DNA from: Mytilus trossulus
Taxonomy: Eukaryota > Mollusca > Bivalvia > Mytilida > Mytilidae
Length of the DNA: 64,000 nucleotides
Direction: 5' to 3'
Assembly: GCF_036588685.1 (NCBI RefSeq)
Contig: NC_086377.1
Location: forward strand, 79,738,283-79,802,282
The notes under the pieces: model-generated
Databases searched by the model: none
The model's input: the letters and a program-made list of their open reading frames with translations, nothing else
What the model was told of the DNA's origin: nothing
Program-made: the position numbers and the translations under genes
In this document: piece after piece, positions 13,701 through 28,100 of the stretch
How the letters are laid out: every line of letters starts with the position of its first letter
Position numbering within the stretch: position 1 is the stretch's first letter

Positions 13701-16108
13701 GTCACCAATAGGTCTTCAATGTAGCGAGAAATTCCCACACCCTGAGGCGTCTTTCAGCTGACCCCTTAACAAATATATACTAGTTCAGTGATAATGAACG
13801 CCATACTAATTTCCAAATTGTACACAAGAAACGAAAATTAAAATAATACAATACCAACAAAGGCCAGAGGCTCCTGACTTGGGACAGGCGCAAACATGCT
13901 TGTATACATTAAACTTTAGGGGCCAGCTGAATCAGCCTCTAGGTGTGGGATTTTCTCGCTGTGTTAGAGACCAATGGGAGGCCTTGGGCTGTTTTATGCT
14001 TTTTGATCTGGTTGAAGTTTCTTTGAGGCATTCCCCGTTTCCATTCGTAATTTTTATCAAATATTCAATTGCTTGAGTTATATATATTAACTAAGTTTCA
14101 AGTTGATGTGATCACAAACTACATGTTTATTTCAAATAACTGGGAGAGACGCACAAACAAGAAACATCATGACCCTCTACTATTGTAGGCAGAACAAAAA
14201 AAACATCCATGTACTTGTCTTAAGCAGATCAGCTATATCCCACTGTGGCAATACTCTCAGAAAAGTATGGATGTACTTGGGACTACAAATGTCCGTTTAT
14301 TAGAAACAAGTAATTATAAATCATTTCAGTCGGTATCTGAATAATTTACATTAGATAATTACCTTCAACTACTGGTGCTGCAGGTTCCTGTAAATGGGTG
14401 TCAGGAGTTACTTCTGGGGATGTCTTTGACATGACAGTCTACAAAAGAAAAATATGCTATAATTTATCATGCCCTATGTGAAAACTTGTCAAATAGTTTA
14501 ATACCCCTACAGAGAAAAAAAGTTGAGGGCTAGTTGAGGGCTATGTGGAGGACAGTTGAGGGCTAGCTGTTTTAAGCAAAATAGTTGAGGGCTAGGTGTT
14601 GAGCAGCTTTCTTTGGTTACATCTTCTGACATCAGACTCGAACTTCTCTTGAACTGAATTTTAATGCGTATTGTTATGCGTTTACCTTTCTGCATTGGCT
14701 AGAGGTATAAGGGGAGGGTTGAGATCTCACAAACATGTTTAACCCCGCCTCATTTTTGCGCCTGTCCCGAGTCAGGAGCCTCTGGCCTTTGTTAGTCTTG
14801 TATTATTTTAACTTTTAGTTTCTTATGTACAATTTGGAGTTTAGTATGGTGTTCATTATCACTGAACTAGTATATATTTGTTTAGGGGCCAGCTGAAGGA
14901 CGCCTCCGGGTGCGTGAATTTCTCGTTGCATTGAAGACCTGATGGTGACCTTCTGCTGTTGTCTGCTCTATGGCTGGGTTGTTGTTTCTTTGACACATTC
15001 CCCATTTCCATTCTCAATTTTATAGCTCAACTCAAACTTTGCCAAGCACTGTATGTTTCATAGATGTCGCTCAACTGGCCCTCAACTGAACCTGACCATT
15101 AAGTTGAGGAAGAGTTGAGCAATTGATCTTTGGTTTTCATATAGTTGAGCAAAAGTTGAGCATTTAGACTTTGATTTTTTTTGTAGTTGAAGAAAAGTTG
15201 AGCAATTGATCTTTGGTTTAACTTTTCATGTAGTTGAGCAAAAGTTGAGCAAAAGTTGAGCAATTAGAAATATGAGCTGGTGATATAAATGTTATGTGCC
15301 CCATCTGTTTTCAATTTATCTCTGTGTACATGTGTAAAGTACAAGAAGACAGGAAATTTCATTGTAAAAGTACACAGAGTTTGAGACAAAATTAAGGGAA
15401 GCACATGATTTTATACATTTTTCTACAGGTATTTACTTAACTATAACTCATAACATAAAAATAAAAAAACAAACAGTATTTTTTTATTATCAGATATATC
15501 AAATATTCAAGATTTTGGTAATTAATAGTTATTATTAGGGGCAAATGTTAAAGGGATCACACTGTCACAATACCCTAAAAAACCTCAAACAAAGTTAAAA
15601 TTTGAACTGGCCTTGAGCATGCACATGGCAAGCAAAGATGTCTTCTAGCTATCATGAATAAAATAAGAATTTTACAATGGATGTTTACTAATAACTGTAT
15701 AGACATTGAATAGTGCAGTGTATTCTTCTGATGGCATGACTTTTGGATTAAGGAAGATTGATGTTTTAACAAATATTTATGGAAACATCTTTTGGTAAGT
15801 ACATTGCATTAGAATTTCCACCATTTTGAATAAGTGTGTATGCACATTTAGTTCAAAATAGTGATATTTAAAGTGTCTTCTTAACTTTTTACAGTGAAGA
15901 AAAAATTAGACAACATATTTATGCATTAATTTATATATTATCAAGTGTGTAAGACAGGAGACATATTTATTGTATTATTAAGAGAATTTGTTTTATAAAG
16001 TTTTACTAATATACTAATAATAATATTTTAATACATGTATAATGAATATGGTATAAAACTATAGACATCTGGGTAAGACTGCCAATAAGACATCTATCCA
16101 CAAATGAC

Positions 16109-16152
<44 letters not shown>

Positions 16153-19100
16153 TTTTTTTCTTGTTGAACATGTTGAACAACTCTTTCTGTTTTGAGAATT
16201 TCAATATATATCTAAATACTTCTCCTTGCATAAAAATTAATATGGCTGCAGGATTAACTAGATTGTATTTACTAGATAACTTTTAACTAGAGTCTCTAAA
16301 GAGCCTGTGTCGCTCACCTTGGTCTATGTGCATATTCAACAACAGACACTCTCCAACATTGTAGACAAGAATAGAATTCACGACAAAAATCAGTTTAGAT
16401 GATCTCGTATTGCTTATCATTTAGCCTGTTTAGTTTCTCTCTAACTTCTTTAGTTTTTGCTCAAAACACAAAAGAAGATAAACAAAATCCTCATTTAAGG
16501 GCAATCACTCCTATAAAGAGTTATTCTACTTAACTATATCGGCAAAATTTGAATTGTTAGTAGATCTTGACTTGCTGATCATTTTGTGATTTAAAGTGTA
16601 TATTTATCTATTATAATTTTCTATCATTTATGAAAAAACACAAAAATAAGTGAAAATCGTCTTTAAGGGCAATAACTCCAAAAAGGAGTCGTCTAACCAT
16701 TTCCTTCATATTGTCTTCATTGTAGATTTTGTTTCGCTGATCATTTCTGTCTACCTAATTTTCTATCTGTCTAATATAGTTTTAAGATAGAAGGCAAAAA
16801 ACGGAAAGATTGGTCAAAATCATCAGCGAAGGGCAATAATTCTAATAAGGAGTCTATAGACAATTTTGACCATGTTGACCTATCTGTAGAATTTGTCTTG
16901 TTCATCATCTTCACCGCTGTATCTATTATAGTTTTCAAGATAGTAGGCAAAAATTAAAAAAATGGTAAAATTTGTCATTTGAGGGCATAAATCCTACAAG
17001 AAGTCATCTCATGGTTTAGACAAGTATAGACAATTGGCAGAGCTCAACATCCTGAATATTTTAGCACTTGTCAGATTTTCTCTTTATAATGGTTTTCAAA
17101 ATTATAGACAAAAGGTCTCTTGACCCCCGACTAACTTGCCTAGTCTGGGGGGGCATTCACCCAATATAAGTATATATGGTTTTTAGAAAAGTAACACGGA
17201 ATATTTCGGACAAGAGTGCACCCGCTGAAATGTCTCGCCTGCTTTACTAACCATGATTGGTTTTATGTTGATAGTCCTAAAGATAAAGTTTCACTACAAG
17301 TATCACATAAACTTAAAATTATTAATGATCCATGAAAATGAGGTCAAGGTCATATAAACCAAGTCAGACAGACATGTACACCTTACAATAATTCCATGCA
17401 TCAAAAAAAGTTGACCTTATTGCTTATAGTATCTAAGAAGCAGACTTAAACAGGAAAACTAAACACTGACCAACGAACCATGAAAATGAGGTCAAGGTCA
17501 GATGAACCCTGCCAGACAGACATATACACCTTTCAATCATTCCATACACCAAACATAGTCGACCTATTGCTTATAGTACACAAGAAAAAGACCAAACCAT
17601 GAAAACTTAACATTGACCAATGAACCATGAAAATGAGGTCAAGTAATGACACCTGCCAGACAGACATGTAGACCTTGCAATCATTCCATACACCAGATAT
17701 AGTTGATTTATTGCTTATAGTATTAGAAAAACAGACCATAACACAAAAACTTAACATTGACCAATGAACCATGAAAATGAGGTCAAGGACAAATGACACC
17801 TGCCAGACAGACATGTACACCTTACAATCATTAATCCATACACCAAATATTGTTGACCTATTGCTTATAGTATTAGAAAAACAGACCAAAACACAAAAAC
17901 TTAACATTAACCAATGAACTGTGAAAATGAGGTCAAGGTCAGATGAAACCTGCCAGACTGATATGTACCCCTTACAATCATTCTATACACCATACATAGC
18001 TGTACTACTCCTTAGAGTATCCGAGAAACGGACCTAATCACATAACTTTAACCTTGATCACTGATCCATGAAATGAGGTGGAGGTCAGATGAACCCTATC
18101 TGACGGACATGTAGACATTGCAAGGAACCCATATACCAAATATAGTTATCCTTTTACTCATAAGTGAGAAATTCACATAACAAAAAATCCATTTTTTTTT
18201 CAAGCAGTCACTGAACCATGAAAATGAGGTCAAGGACAATGGACATATGACAGACGGAAACTTCCTAACATAAGGTATCTGTATACAAAGTATGAAGCAT
18301 CCAGGTCTTCTACCTTCTGAAATATAAAGTTTTATACAAATAGTTAACGCCGCCGCCAGATAGTAATACCTATGTCTCACTCTGTGACTTTCGTCACAGG
18401 CGAGACAAAAATGGAACATATATCCGGAGTCAAAAGTCAGTAATATGAAAATAGTCTATTTACAACAGATCCTTTTTACAAAATACTCAATAACTCAAAA
18501 TAAAATTTTGAGTCATCACCAAAAAGTATATAGATCTTTAGATTAATATAACAAAGAGGTGTGTAAAGTTTTAAGTAATAATCATAAATTATTTTTGAGA
18601 TACGGCGCAACATGTAAAAAAAAACTCCCCCTTTTTTACAAAATACTCAATAACTCAAAAATGAAATTTTTAATCATCACCAAAAAGTGATAAACAGATT
18701 ATAATGTAACTAAGAAGTGTGTAAAGTTTTAAGCAATAATCAAGCAATAATCAAGAATCGTTTTTGAGATACGGTGCGACATGTGAAAAAGAATCACACC
18801 ACTGTTTTAGTTACAAAGTGCCGTAACTCATAAAAGTTTAAATCTTATTTTTACCAAAAAGTATACAAATCATTTGACCATCATAAGAAACAACTATATT
18901 AAGTTTCATGAAATTTAAATAAGGCGTTCTCAAGTTATGGTGCGACATGTTTATGCCGGACAGACAGACAGACACCGGACATGTGTATACCATAATATGT
19001 CCCGTCAAAATTTGGTCTTGGTCTATGTTCATATTACACAATGGACACAGATAAATTCATGACAAAATTGTGTTTTGGTGATCATGATGTGTTTGTAGAT

Positions 19101-22100
19101 CTAACTTTACTGGACATTCTTCTTGCTACAATTATCTCTATCTATAATGAACTTGGCCCAGTAATTACAGTGGAAAACATATTCTAAAAATTTACAAAAA
19201 TTTATGAAAATTTGTTAAACAAGAATGTGTCCACAGTACACGAATGCCCTACTCGCACTATAATTTTCTATGTTCAATGGACCGTGAAATTGGGGTAAAC
19301 ACTCTAGTTTGGCATTAAAATTTGAGAGATCATATCATAGGGAACATGTGTACAAAGTTTGAAGTCGATTGGACTTCAACTTCATCAAAAACTACCTCGA
19401 CCAAAAACTTTAACCTGACATGGGACAGACGGACGGACAAACAGACAGACGGACGGACGAACGAACGCACAGACCAGAAAACATAATGCCCCTACTACTA
19501 TCGTAGATGGGGCATAAAAAATGACTATAAAGGGCAATAACTCCTTAAGGCAAAAATGTAAGGGGTAAACTGAAATTGTGGTCATGTTGACTTATTTGTA
19601 GATCTTACTTTGCTGAACATTATTACTGTTTACAGTTTATCTCTATCTATTATAATATTCAAGATAATAACCAACAAGAGGCTTTCACAACGACAGCAAA
19701 CCGGATTTATTAACATTTATTTGTGTCCTGGCAAAATCACAAGAACCATTACTGATAAATGGTGAAAGTGAAAATCGTCAATATCAAATTTGACCTCTAT
19801 TTTGTCATCAGTATCAACATATTAAAATTTGAAAAGTTTAGATTGAATGGTTCATGAGTAAATTCAACAACGTGAATGGAAACGCCATTTTACGATCTTT
19901 CAAGAACCATTACTCCTGAACAGTAAAAGTCAAAATCGTCATTATTGAACTTAACCTCTATTTTGTCATCAGTAACAACATAAAAAAAATTCAAAAGCTT
20001 TGGTTGAATTGTTCATGAGAAAATGCACGGACACGACTGGAAACACCATTTTTCAATCTTTCAAGAACCATAACTCCTGAACAGTAAAAGTCAAAATCGT
20101 CATTATTAAACTTGACCTCATTTTTGTCATCAGTAACAACATATTAAAATTTGGGAAGATTTGGTAGAACAGTTCATATTTAAATGCACAGACACAACTG
20201 GTAACTCAATTTTTAATCTTTCAAGAACCATAACTCCTGAACTGTAAAAGTCAAAATCGTCATTATTGAACTTGACCTCCATTTTGTCATCAGTAACAAC
20301 ATATTAAAATTTGGGAAGCTTTGGTAGAACAGTTCATGCGTAAATGTACGGACACGACTGGAAACTCCATTTTTTTATCTTTCAAGAACCATTACTCCTG
20401 AACGGTAAAAGTCAAAATCGTCATTATTGAACTTGACCTCCATTTTGTCATCAGTAACAACATATTAAAATTTGGGAAGCTTTGGAAGAACAATTCATGC
20501 GTAAATGCACGGACACGACTGGAAACTCGATTTTTCCCTCCCACCCGATTATCCAACCGCCCGCCCGCCCGCCGTACATCCCCAAATCAATAACCGACAT
20601 TTTTGTCACAAAAATCCGGTTAAAAACTGCAAAAATGTCCATAAAATTACTAATTCTGGGGCAGCAACTCAACAACAGGTTGTCTGTTTTGTCTGAAAAT
20701 TTCAGGGCAGATAGATCTTGACCTAATAGATTATTTTACCCCATGTCAGATTTGCTCTAAATGCTTTGGTTTTAGAGTAATAAGCCAAAATCTACATTTT
20801 ACCCCTATGTTCTAATTTTAGCCATGGCGGCCATCTTGGTTTGGCAGGGTCACACCACCCATTTTTAAAACTAGATAGCCAAATGATGATTGTGGCTAAG
20901 TTTGGTTAAATTTGGCCAAGAAGTTTCAGAGGAGAAGATTTTTATAAGAATACTAAAATTTTAGAAAAATTGGTTAAAAATTGACTATAAAGTGCAATAA
21001 CTCCTTAATTGGTTAACTGACAATTTTGGTCATGTTGATCTATTTGTAGATCTTACTTTGGTGAACATTATTGCTGTTTACAGTTTATCTATCATGATCT
21101 ATATCTATAATAATATTTAAGAAAATAAGCAAAAACTGCAAAATGTCCTTAAAACTACTAATTCAGGGGCTGCAACCCAACAACAGGTTGTCCGATTTGT
21201 CTGAAGATTTCAGGGCAAATAGATTTTGACCTAATAGATTATTTTACCCCCATGTCAGATTTGCTGTAAATGCTTTGGTTTTAAGAGTTATAAGCCAAAA
21301 TCTACATTTTACCCCTATGTTCTATTTTTAGCCATGGCGGCCATCTTGGTAGGTTTGGGACACAATTTTTAAACAAAATACCCCAATGATGATTGTGGCC
21401 AAGTTTGGTTAAATTTGGCCTAGTAGTTTCAGAGGAGAAGATTTTTGTAAAAGAATACTAAAATTAACGAAAAATGGTTAAAAATTGACTATAAAGGGCA
21501 ATAACTCCTAAAGGGGTCAACTGACCATTTTGGTCATGTTGACTTATTTGTAAATCTTACTCTGCTGAACATTATTGAAGTTTACAGTTTATCTCTATCT
21601 ATAATAATATTCAAGATAACAACCAAAAACAGTTAGATTTCCTTAAAATTACCAATTTAGGGGCAGCAACCCAACAACAGGTTGTCCGATTCATTTGAAA
21701 ATTTCAGCGCAGATAGATCTTAACCTGATAACCAATTTTACCCCATGTCAGATTTGCTCTAAATGCTTTGGTTTTTGAGTTATAAGCCAAAATCTACATT
21801 TTACCCCTATGTTCTATTTTTAGCCATGGCGGCCATCTTGGTTGGTTGGCAGGGTCACGCCACACATTTTTTTTTAACTAAATACCCCAAAGATGATTGT
21901 GGCTAAGTTTGGATTTATTTGGCCCAGTAGTTTCAGAGGAGAAGATTTTTGTAAAAGATTACTAAGATTTACGAAAAATGGTTAAAAATATACTATAAAG
22001 GGCAATAACTCCTAAAGGGGTCAACTGATCATTTCTGTCGTTTGACTTATTTGTAAATCTTACTCTGCTGAACATTATTGCTGTTTACAGTTTATCTCTA

Positions 22101-25100
22101 TCTATAATAATATTCAAGATAAAAACCAAAAACCGTAAAATGTCCTTAAAATTATCAATTTAGGGGCAGCAACCAAACAACGGGTTGTCCGATTCATCTG
22201 AAAATTTCAGGGCAGATAGATCTTGACCTGATAAACAATTTAACCCCTGTCAGATTTGCTCTAAATGCTTTGGTTTTTTAGTAATAAGCCTAAAACTGCA
22301 TTTTACCCCATTGTTCTATTTTTAGCCATGGCGGCCATCTTGGTAGGTTTGGGACACAATTTTTAAACAAAATACCCCAATGATGATTGTGGCCAAGTTT
22401 GGTTAAATTTGGCCTAGTAGTTTCAGAGGAGAAGATTTTTGTAAAAGAATACTAAAATTTACGAAAAATGGTTAAAAATTGACTATAAAGGGCAATAACT
22501 CCTAAAGGGGTCAACTGACCATTTTGGTCATGATGACTTATTTGTAAATCTTACTCTGCTGAACATTATTGCAGTTTACAGTTTATCTCTATCTATAATA
22601 ATATTCAAGATAACAACCAAAAACAGTTAGATTTCCTTAAAATTACCAATTTAGGGGCAGCAACCCAACAACGGGTTGTCCGATTCATTTGAAAATTTCA
22701 TCGCAGATAGATCTTAACCTGATAAACAATTTACCCCATGTCAGATTTGCTCTAAATGCTTTGGTTTTTGAGTTATAAGCCAAAAACTGCATTTTGCCCC
22801 TATGTTCTATTTTTAGCCATTGCGGTCATCTTGGTTGGTTTGGCGGGTTACCGGACACAATTTTTAAACTAGATACCCCAATGATGATTGTGGCCAAGTT
22901 TGGTTAAATTTGGCCCATTAGTTTCAGAGGAGAAGATTTTTGTAAAAGTTAACGACGACGGACGACGACGGACGCCAAGTGATGGGAAAAGCTCACTTGG
23001 CCCTAAAAAAAAGAGACATCCAACAGATGAGAATACAGATTTTAAACATTAGTCTTTCACATATGCCAACATGTATATTCATGTATTAGGCAACAAGCTT
23101 GGAATTGTCAACTTACAAAAATTACTACAATCACATTGAAAACTACAGGCAACTGTTTAATTGTAATTTCTTTGTACCAAGTCTGTTTTGGTTCTTATAA
23201 TCTGTAAATATCTTTTAAAGTAAGACAAGACTATTTACCTTAAGGAAGTCCATCACTTCTTCCTTCTTCCTTTTTCTCTCTCCCTTATCATAGCTTCCTA
23301 TTATTACCAGATCATAAGGAGTCTTACCCTGAAATACAATCAAATAATCTTTCATTAATTATACCCATATATATCTTTTATTTCAAAAACTGTATGACAT
23401 TATATAATAGGTTACTGTACCATTAATTTCACCTATGCAATGCAGAATGTTGTCTTATTTATATATACTTGAAATAAAAACCAGTGAACCTAAACCAACA
23501 ACAAATATGAAGTGTCATTATAAAGAGATCAATGAATACTATTTGAGATTTTGCTGTTAAAGAAATTATTGAATGATTGGTGTAGGGTGTGTTGGTGAAA
23601 TGTGATAAGATCAGGGATGATTCCACTATATAGTTTAGGGCCGCTTAGCGGCCCTTAAATTGGTCAGCGGCCCCCGAAAAAATTATGTGAATATAAATTC
23701 CCGATTCAGGAAAATAAAATAAAAATTGGCATTGCCGGAAAAATTTCCGTCACTGATTACGGCAACTATAATTTTCATAATTTGTTGTCAAAACGTAGTA
23801 AAATCCGGATAACATAAGAATGTTGACTACAATCGCATTTTATTACCAACGATTTAATTATGTCAACATGGTAAATAATTTACGCAGCTGGTTTCAATTG
23901 ATTAAAATATTATGGCAGTATTAGATCTCGTATAAGTAGATTGCTCAGCAGGTTGATCAAAAACATGCTTTTTGACAAACAGGTGTCAAAGCAGACATCG
24001 ACAAAGATTCAAATTTTTGTATAGCATTGATGAATAAATTTTAATGGGCGCCGATCTCGTAAAAGCAGATCGCCCGTTATGTTTTTGTTGGAAAAAATGT
24101 TGATTATAGACCATTCATGAAATCAATTCTCTGCTATCCGCCATTTTGTCTTCTTTCCCCCGATTAATGAAATGAAACAAAGAAACAAAACTACAGTAAC
24201 CGATGTAGTCGTAATCTTGTCAATCGTACGGTTGTTTTATCCGACTAACTAACTTGATACGGAAAATATTCTTTAAATTACTATGGTCTGTTGTTTTTAA
24301 ACTTGATATTGGAATTAGGTGAAAAGTCAAAGTTGAAATCATAAATAAGTGTACCGTGAAAATTGTTTTCGAAAATCTAATTTGTTCATAATTTTTTAAA
24401 GTAATAAACTGTTTTCAAATGAATTTTGATCTTCCCTCTTCTGATCACCAGCATGGCTAAAGGTATTACTTCCAAAGGTATTGTGAGGGGTGTCAGGTGA
24501 CACGTCCCGGTATTCAAGCAATTTCCTGTCTGGCTTGCAAGTTCACGCATCGTTTCACTTCTGCAGGTATTGATCAGTGCATGTACACGGCTGATAACTT
24601 TTAACTTCCCATTTTGAACTATCAGATGTATAATATACAACTCTGTCTTACTTGTCATTACCAAACTCATACGCTTGTTTATAAATAACATTTCTGGTGT
24701 AAAGAATATTATTCATAAAAATATAAATAATACCCAAAAAATAAGATTTGATGAAATTAAAATCTATTTAAATATTTTTTCCAAGGGGGAATTTGGGAAA
24801 ATGTAATATATACTCATTGTCAAAAGTGAAGGACAGATTGAAACATACCAGAAACATTGATTTAAAAAAATGTACGCACTTGCCGACGATTCGTTTATAC
24901 GACTGGATAGAAAGTTACGGAACTATAGCGCAATTTAAAATATATACATGTATACATTGAACATAAGAAAAAACATATATTTTGAATAAATACGGGTAAA
25001 AGTGTTGTAAATAGTTTGGTCCACGTATGCCAACAGTATGTAATCATCAAATGTCGATAGACTATTGTATACCAGAAGAAGAAGAGAACCAATTTGATTT

Positions 25101-28100
25101 TAATACAGGTCGATGTATAACTTTTGCTTTGGTTCATTGAAGTTGTGGATATAGTAAAATCACAGATTTATATTTCAATAAGATTGTTCTCGAACAAAGG
25201 AAGGAATTCGTCATCACAATGGTTATATATGCCACTGGACGAACACTAATTATCCCAAAGGGATGTGAATATTTTGCTGGGAAACTTTTGAGTATCAAAG
25301 TTTCAAATTAATTTCGGGATTTTTTTTTTTCTTGGTATTCAATAACAGAAAAAAGAATAAACTACTTGTCCGCTAAATAGGGGTATATTTGTCAGATGAA
25401 AGACTTTTAGTTATATTTAAAAAATAGGGAAATATGACATTAACTTGGTTCTGTCTTTTTTTTTAAACATCGTTAAAAAGATGTGTGTCTAAGGTGAACG
25501 CCACAAGAACCCTGTAATACTAGTACGAGAATATAGCATGTAAACATTCCTTCACAATAATATGGTTGTATTGGAAATCTTTTCATACAGATTGACAACT
25601 CATTGTCCGATATGCATGTAATATTTGCCACATGACGCCCATAGTTCTTTCTACCATCATCATCTTATTCTTTGATAATTCTGTCAACATCGATGGTTCA
25701 CACCCAAACAAAATGGGTAATGGACCTTCAGAGCTTCTCTGTGTTATACACTTGTGAAATATATAGACGAAATTTCTGTATTGAAATGAATATACATCTC
25801 ACAAACAGGATTTTCAAATAACGATTTTGAGTAATCACCTTACAAACCAATATAAACGTATGGCAAGATATAACCATAAAGGAATTTAGTTTTTGTCAGA
25901 CACAAAAATTCATCACTATCATAAACGTATACGTATATATGCATACAATTTCAAATATCAAGAACAAGCGGTCGATGTCGATAGTCCGTTTTCTAACTGT
26001 TCGAGTTAGACATGTCACTCGTTCATTCTTGAAAGCCTTCATATTCCCCGTCTAACAATGGGAACTGTTTCTAATTGTGTTGACTATAAATGCTTGTATG
26101 GTAATTCTGTCGTTTATCTGTACAAGCGGTTGCATTTCCTCTCCTTTCCTAACAAACAAAAGAACGAAACGCTACTAGTCTGCTTTCTCTGGAGCTCAGC
26201 CTCAATGGCTCTTATACGTCAGGAAACTTACATGTATACTAATAATGATTGTTTCAAGAACAACGATGTATGGACGAACTATTCTAAATTCGTCAATATC
26301 AGTTATGCAGGACTAAAATATAACTTTTATTACAACTACTGTATTACTTATTTGGATTAATGACGGCTATCATGTTCAACATTGCACAAATATTATCATA
26401 GAATTAAAAAAAAATCCTCAAAAATCCTTAAAAAAATAATGCCTTACCTTAGATAATTGGTATTTTTTCACAAAAGGTTTGTGTAAATGATTGTCAAATG
26501 ATTCAACTATGTAAGAATAAAATGTTAAAAAGAAATTAAAAAAAAAACCATGTATGTTGTATTTTTTTGTCAAATAAAAAATTGCAATAGTCTTATTAGC
26601 ATTTAAACACAGCCAGATTTGAATACAAGTTAAGAAATTCCGGTAAAGTCAATGATATCAAACAGATGTACAATCATGGTATATCAAATTGGGTAATATT
26701 GCATTTAGTTTTTATTAAAGATTAAAACTACTATTTTTTACTTAATATTTGAATCTTTACGCCAATTGCCGCTAAGAAAGAATTCAAAAATTGTTTCCTT
26801 TTATTTTTATACATTTTCGGAATTACGAATCTGAATTTTATTTTCAATTAATTTACACAATTTAATTATTGAATCTTTATTCTCATCGTGTATTAAATCT
26901 TAGTGTATTAACATCGTGACATCATACTCTTTCTAATCCTTTCTGTTTATCCTTTCCAAATAACAACATTTATACCTGTGTACGCTTGAACTCACACATG
27001 TGGCTAAATAGCTACAAGGTAAACGAATTGACCTCAAGCTGAGAAATATACAGTGACCTTTACAAAATAATATACACACTCTGCTCACACATTAGTTGCA
27101 TTGAAATGATTATCAAAACAATAACGGTAAATAGAACTGAAATATTTTCAGTTCAATATCAGTAAAAATGTTCAATAAATATTTTATGAATAAGATCTCA
27201 ACAATAATTAATTAAATTTATTCAAAAACATTTACTAGAGATAATTTTATAGGAGTTTAATTCAATCAATACAAAACGGTATATGCATATTCATTTTCGT
27301 TCATTCTTATATTGTGGTTAATAACTACGACCATTCATCAGCTGTGTGCTTTTAATTACTTATATTGTCGATAAGCTATAAGAGTTAAACAGATTTTATT
27401 TTTTCCCAGAATTCAATAAATCGGGCTAATACGTCACGACCCACTCGTGAATTCAACCAAAAAAGTTACAAATACATGTACTTGATTTTCTCCGTTATTA
27501 GAAGGAATATCAATTTAAAACTTTGCAAATGGGTTTTTTATGTTAAGATGAACATAATTAGATGATAAGTAAAAAATCGCGGAATTTCCCTTTAATTCGA
27601 CAATTGGCCAGTTCAATCTGAAATCGATTTAAAATCAAGGTAAATTTATACAGATGATCTGTTGAAAATAAAATTGAGAATGGAAATGGGGAATGTGTCA
27701 AAGAGACAACAACCCGACCAAAATAAAAAAACACAACAGCAGAAGGTCACCAACAGGTCTTCAATGTAGCGAGAAATTCCCGCACCCGGAGGCGTCCTTC
27801 AGCTTGCCCCTAAACAAATATATACTAGTTCAGTGATAATGAACGCCATACTAATTTCCAAATTGTACACAAGAAACTAAAATTTAAATAATACAAGACT
27901 AACAAAGGCCAGAGGCTCCTGACTTGGGACAGGCGCAAAAATGCGGCGGGGTTAAACATGTTTGTGAGATCTCAACCCTCCCCCTATACCTCTAACCAGT
28001 GTAGAAAAGTAAAAGCATAACAATACGCACATTAAAATTCAGTTCAAGAGAAGTCCGAGTCTGATGTCAGAAGATGTAACAAAAGAAAATAAACAAAATG

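Larger units (their letters stand above)
16286..23004 (+). mobile_element. Helentron-like non-autonomous element, composite with nested insertions
   Basis: The 5' end AACTAGAGTCTCTAAAGAGC followed by 'ctgtgtcgctcaccttggtc', and the 3' end with an (ACG)n tract plus hairpin, are the layout I know from bivalve Helentron-associated (HINE) elements. Internal modules carry 'gggcaataactcct' and 'gatcttactttgctgaacatt'. At least three unrelated repeats are nested inside (17205-18410, 19215-19515, 19673-20621), and the host module continues on both sides of the last. No Rep/helicase coding sequence is present, so it is non-autonomous. Confidence 0.65.

Noticed and set aside
17533..17907. 124-codon minus frame with LDLIFMVHWSMLSF repeats
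   Set aside because: A translation of the 147-bp repeat unit, without start context or known domain.
24386..24691. 101-codon minus frame inside the 5.6-kb TIR element
   Set aside because: No recognisable transposase motif or neighbouring exons that fit in phase.
26058..26360. 100-codon plus frame inside the 5.6-kb TIR element
   Set aside because: No domain, no homologue recognised, no splice partners. Mentioned only as an unassigned frame.
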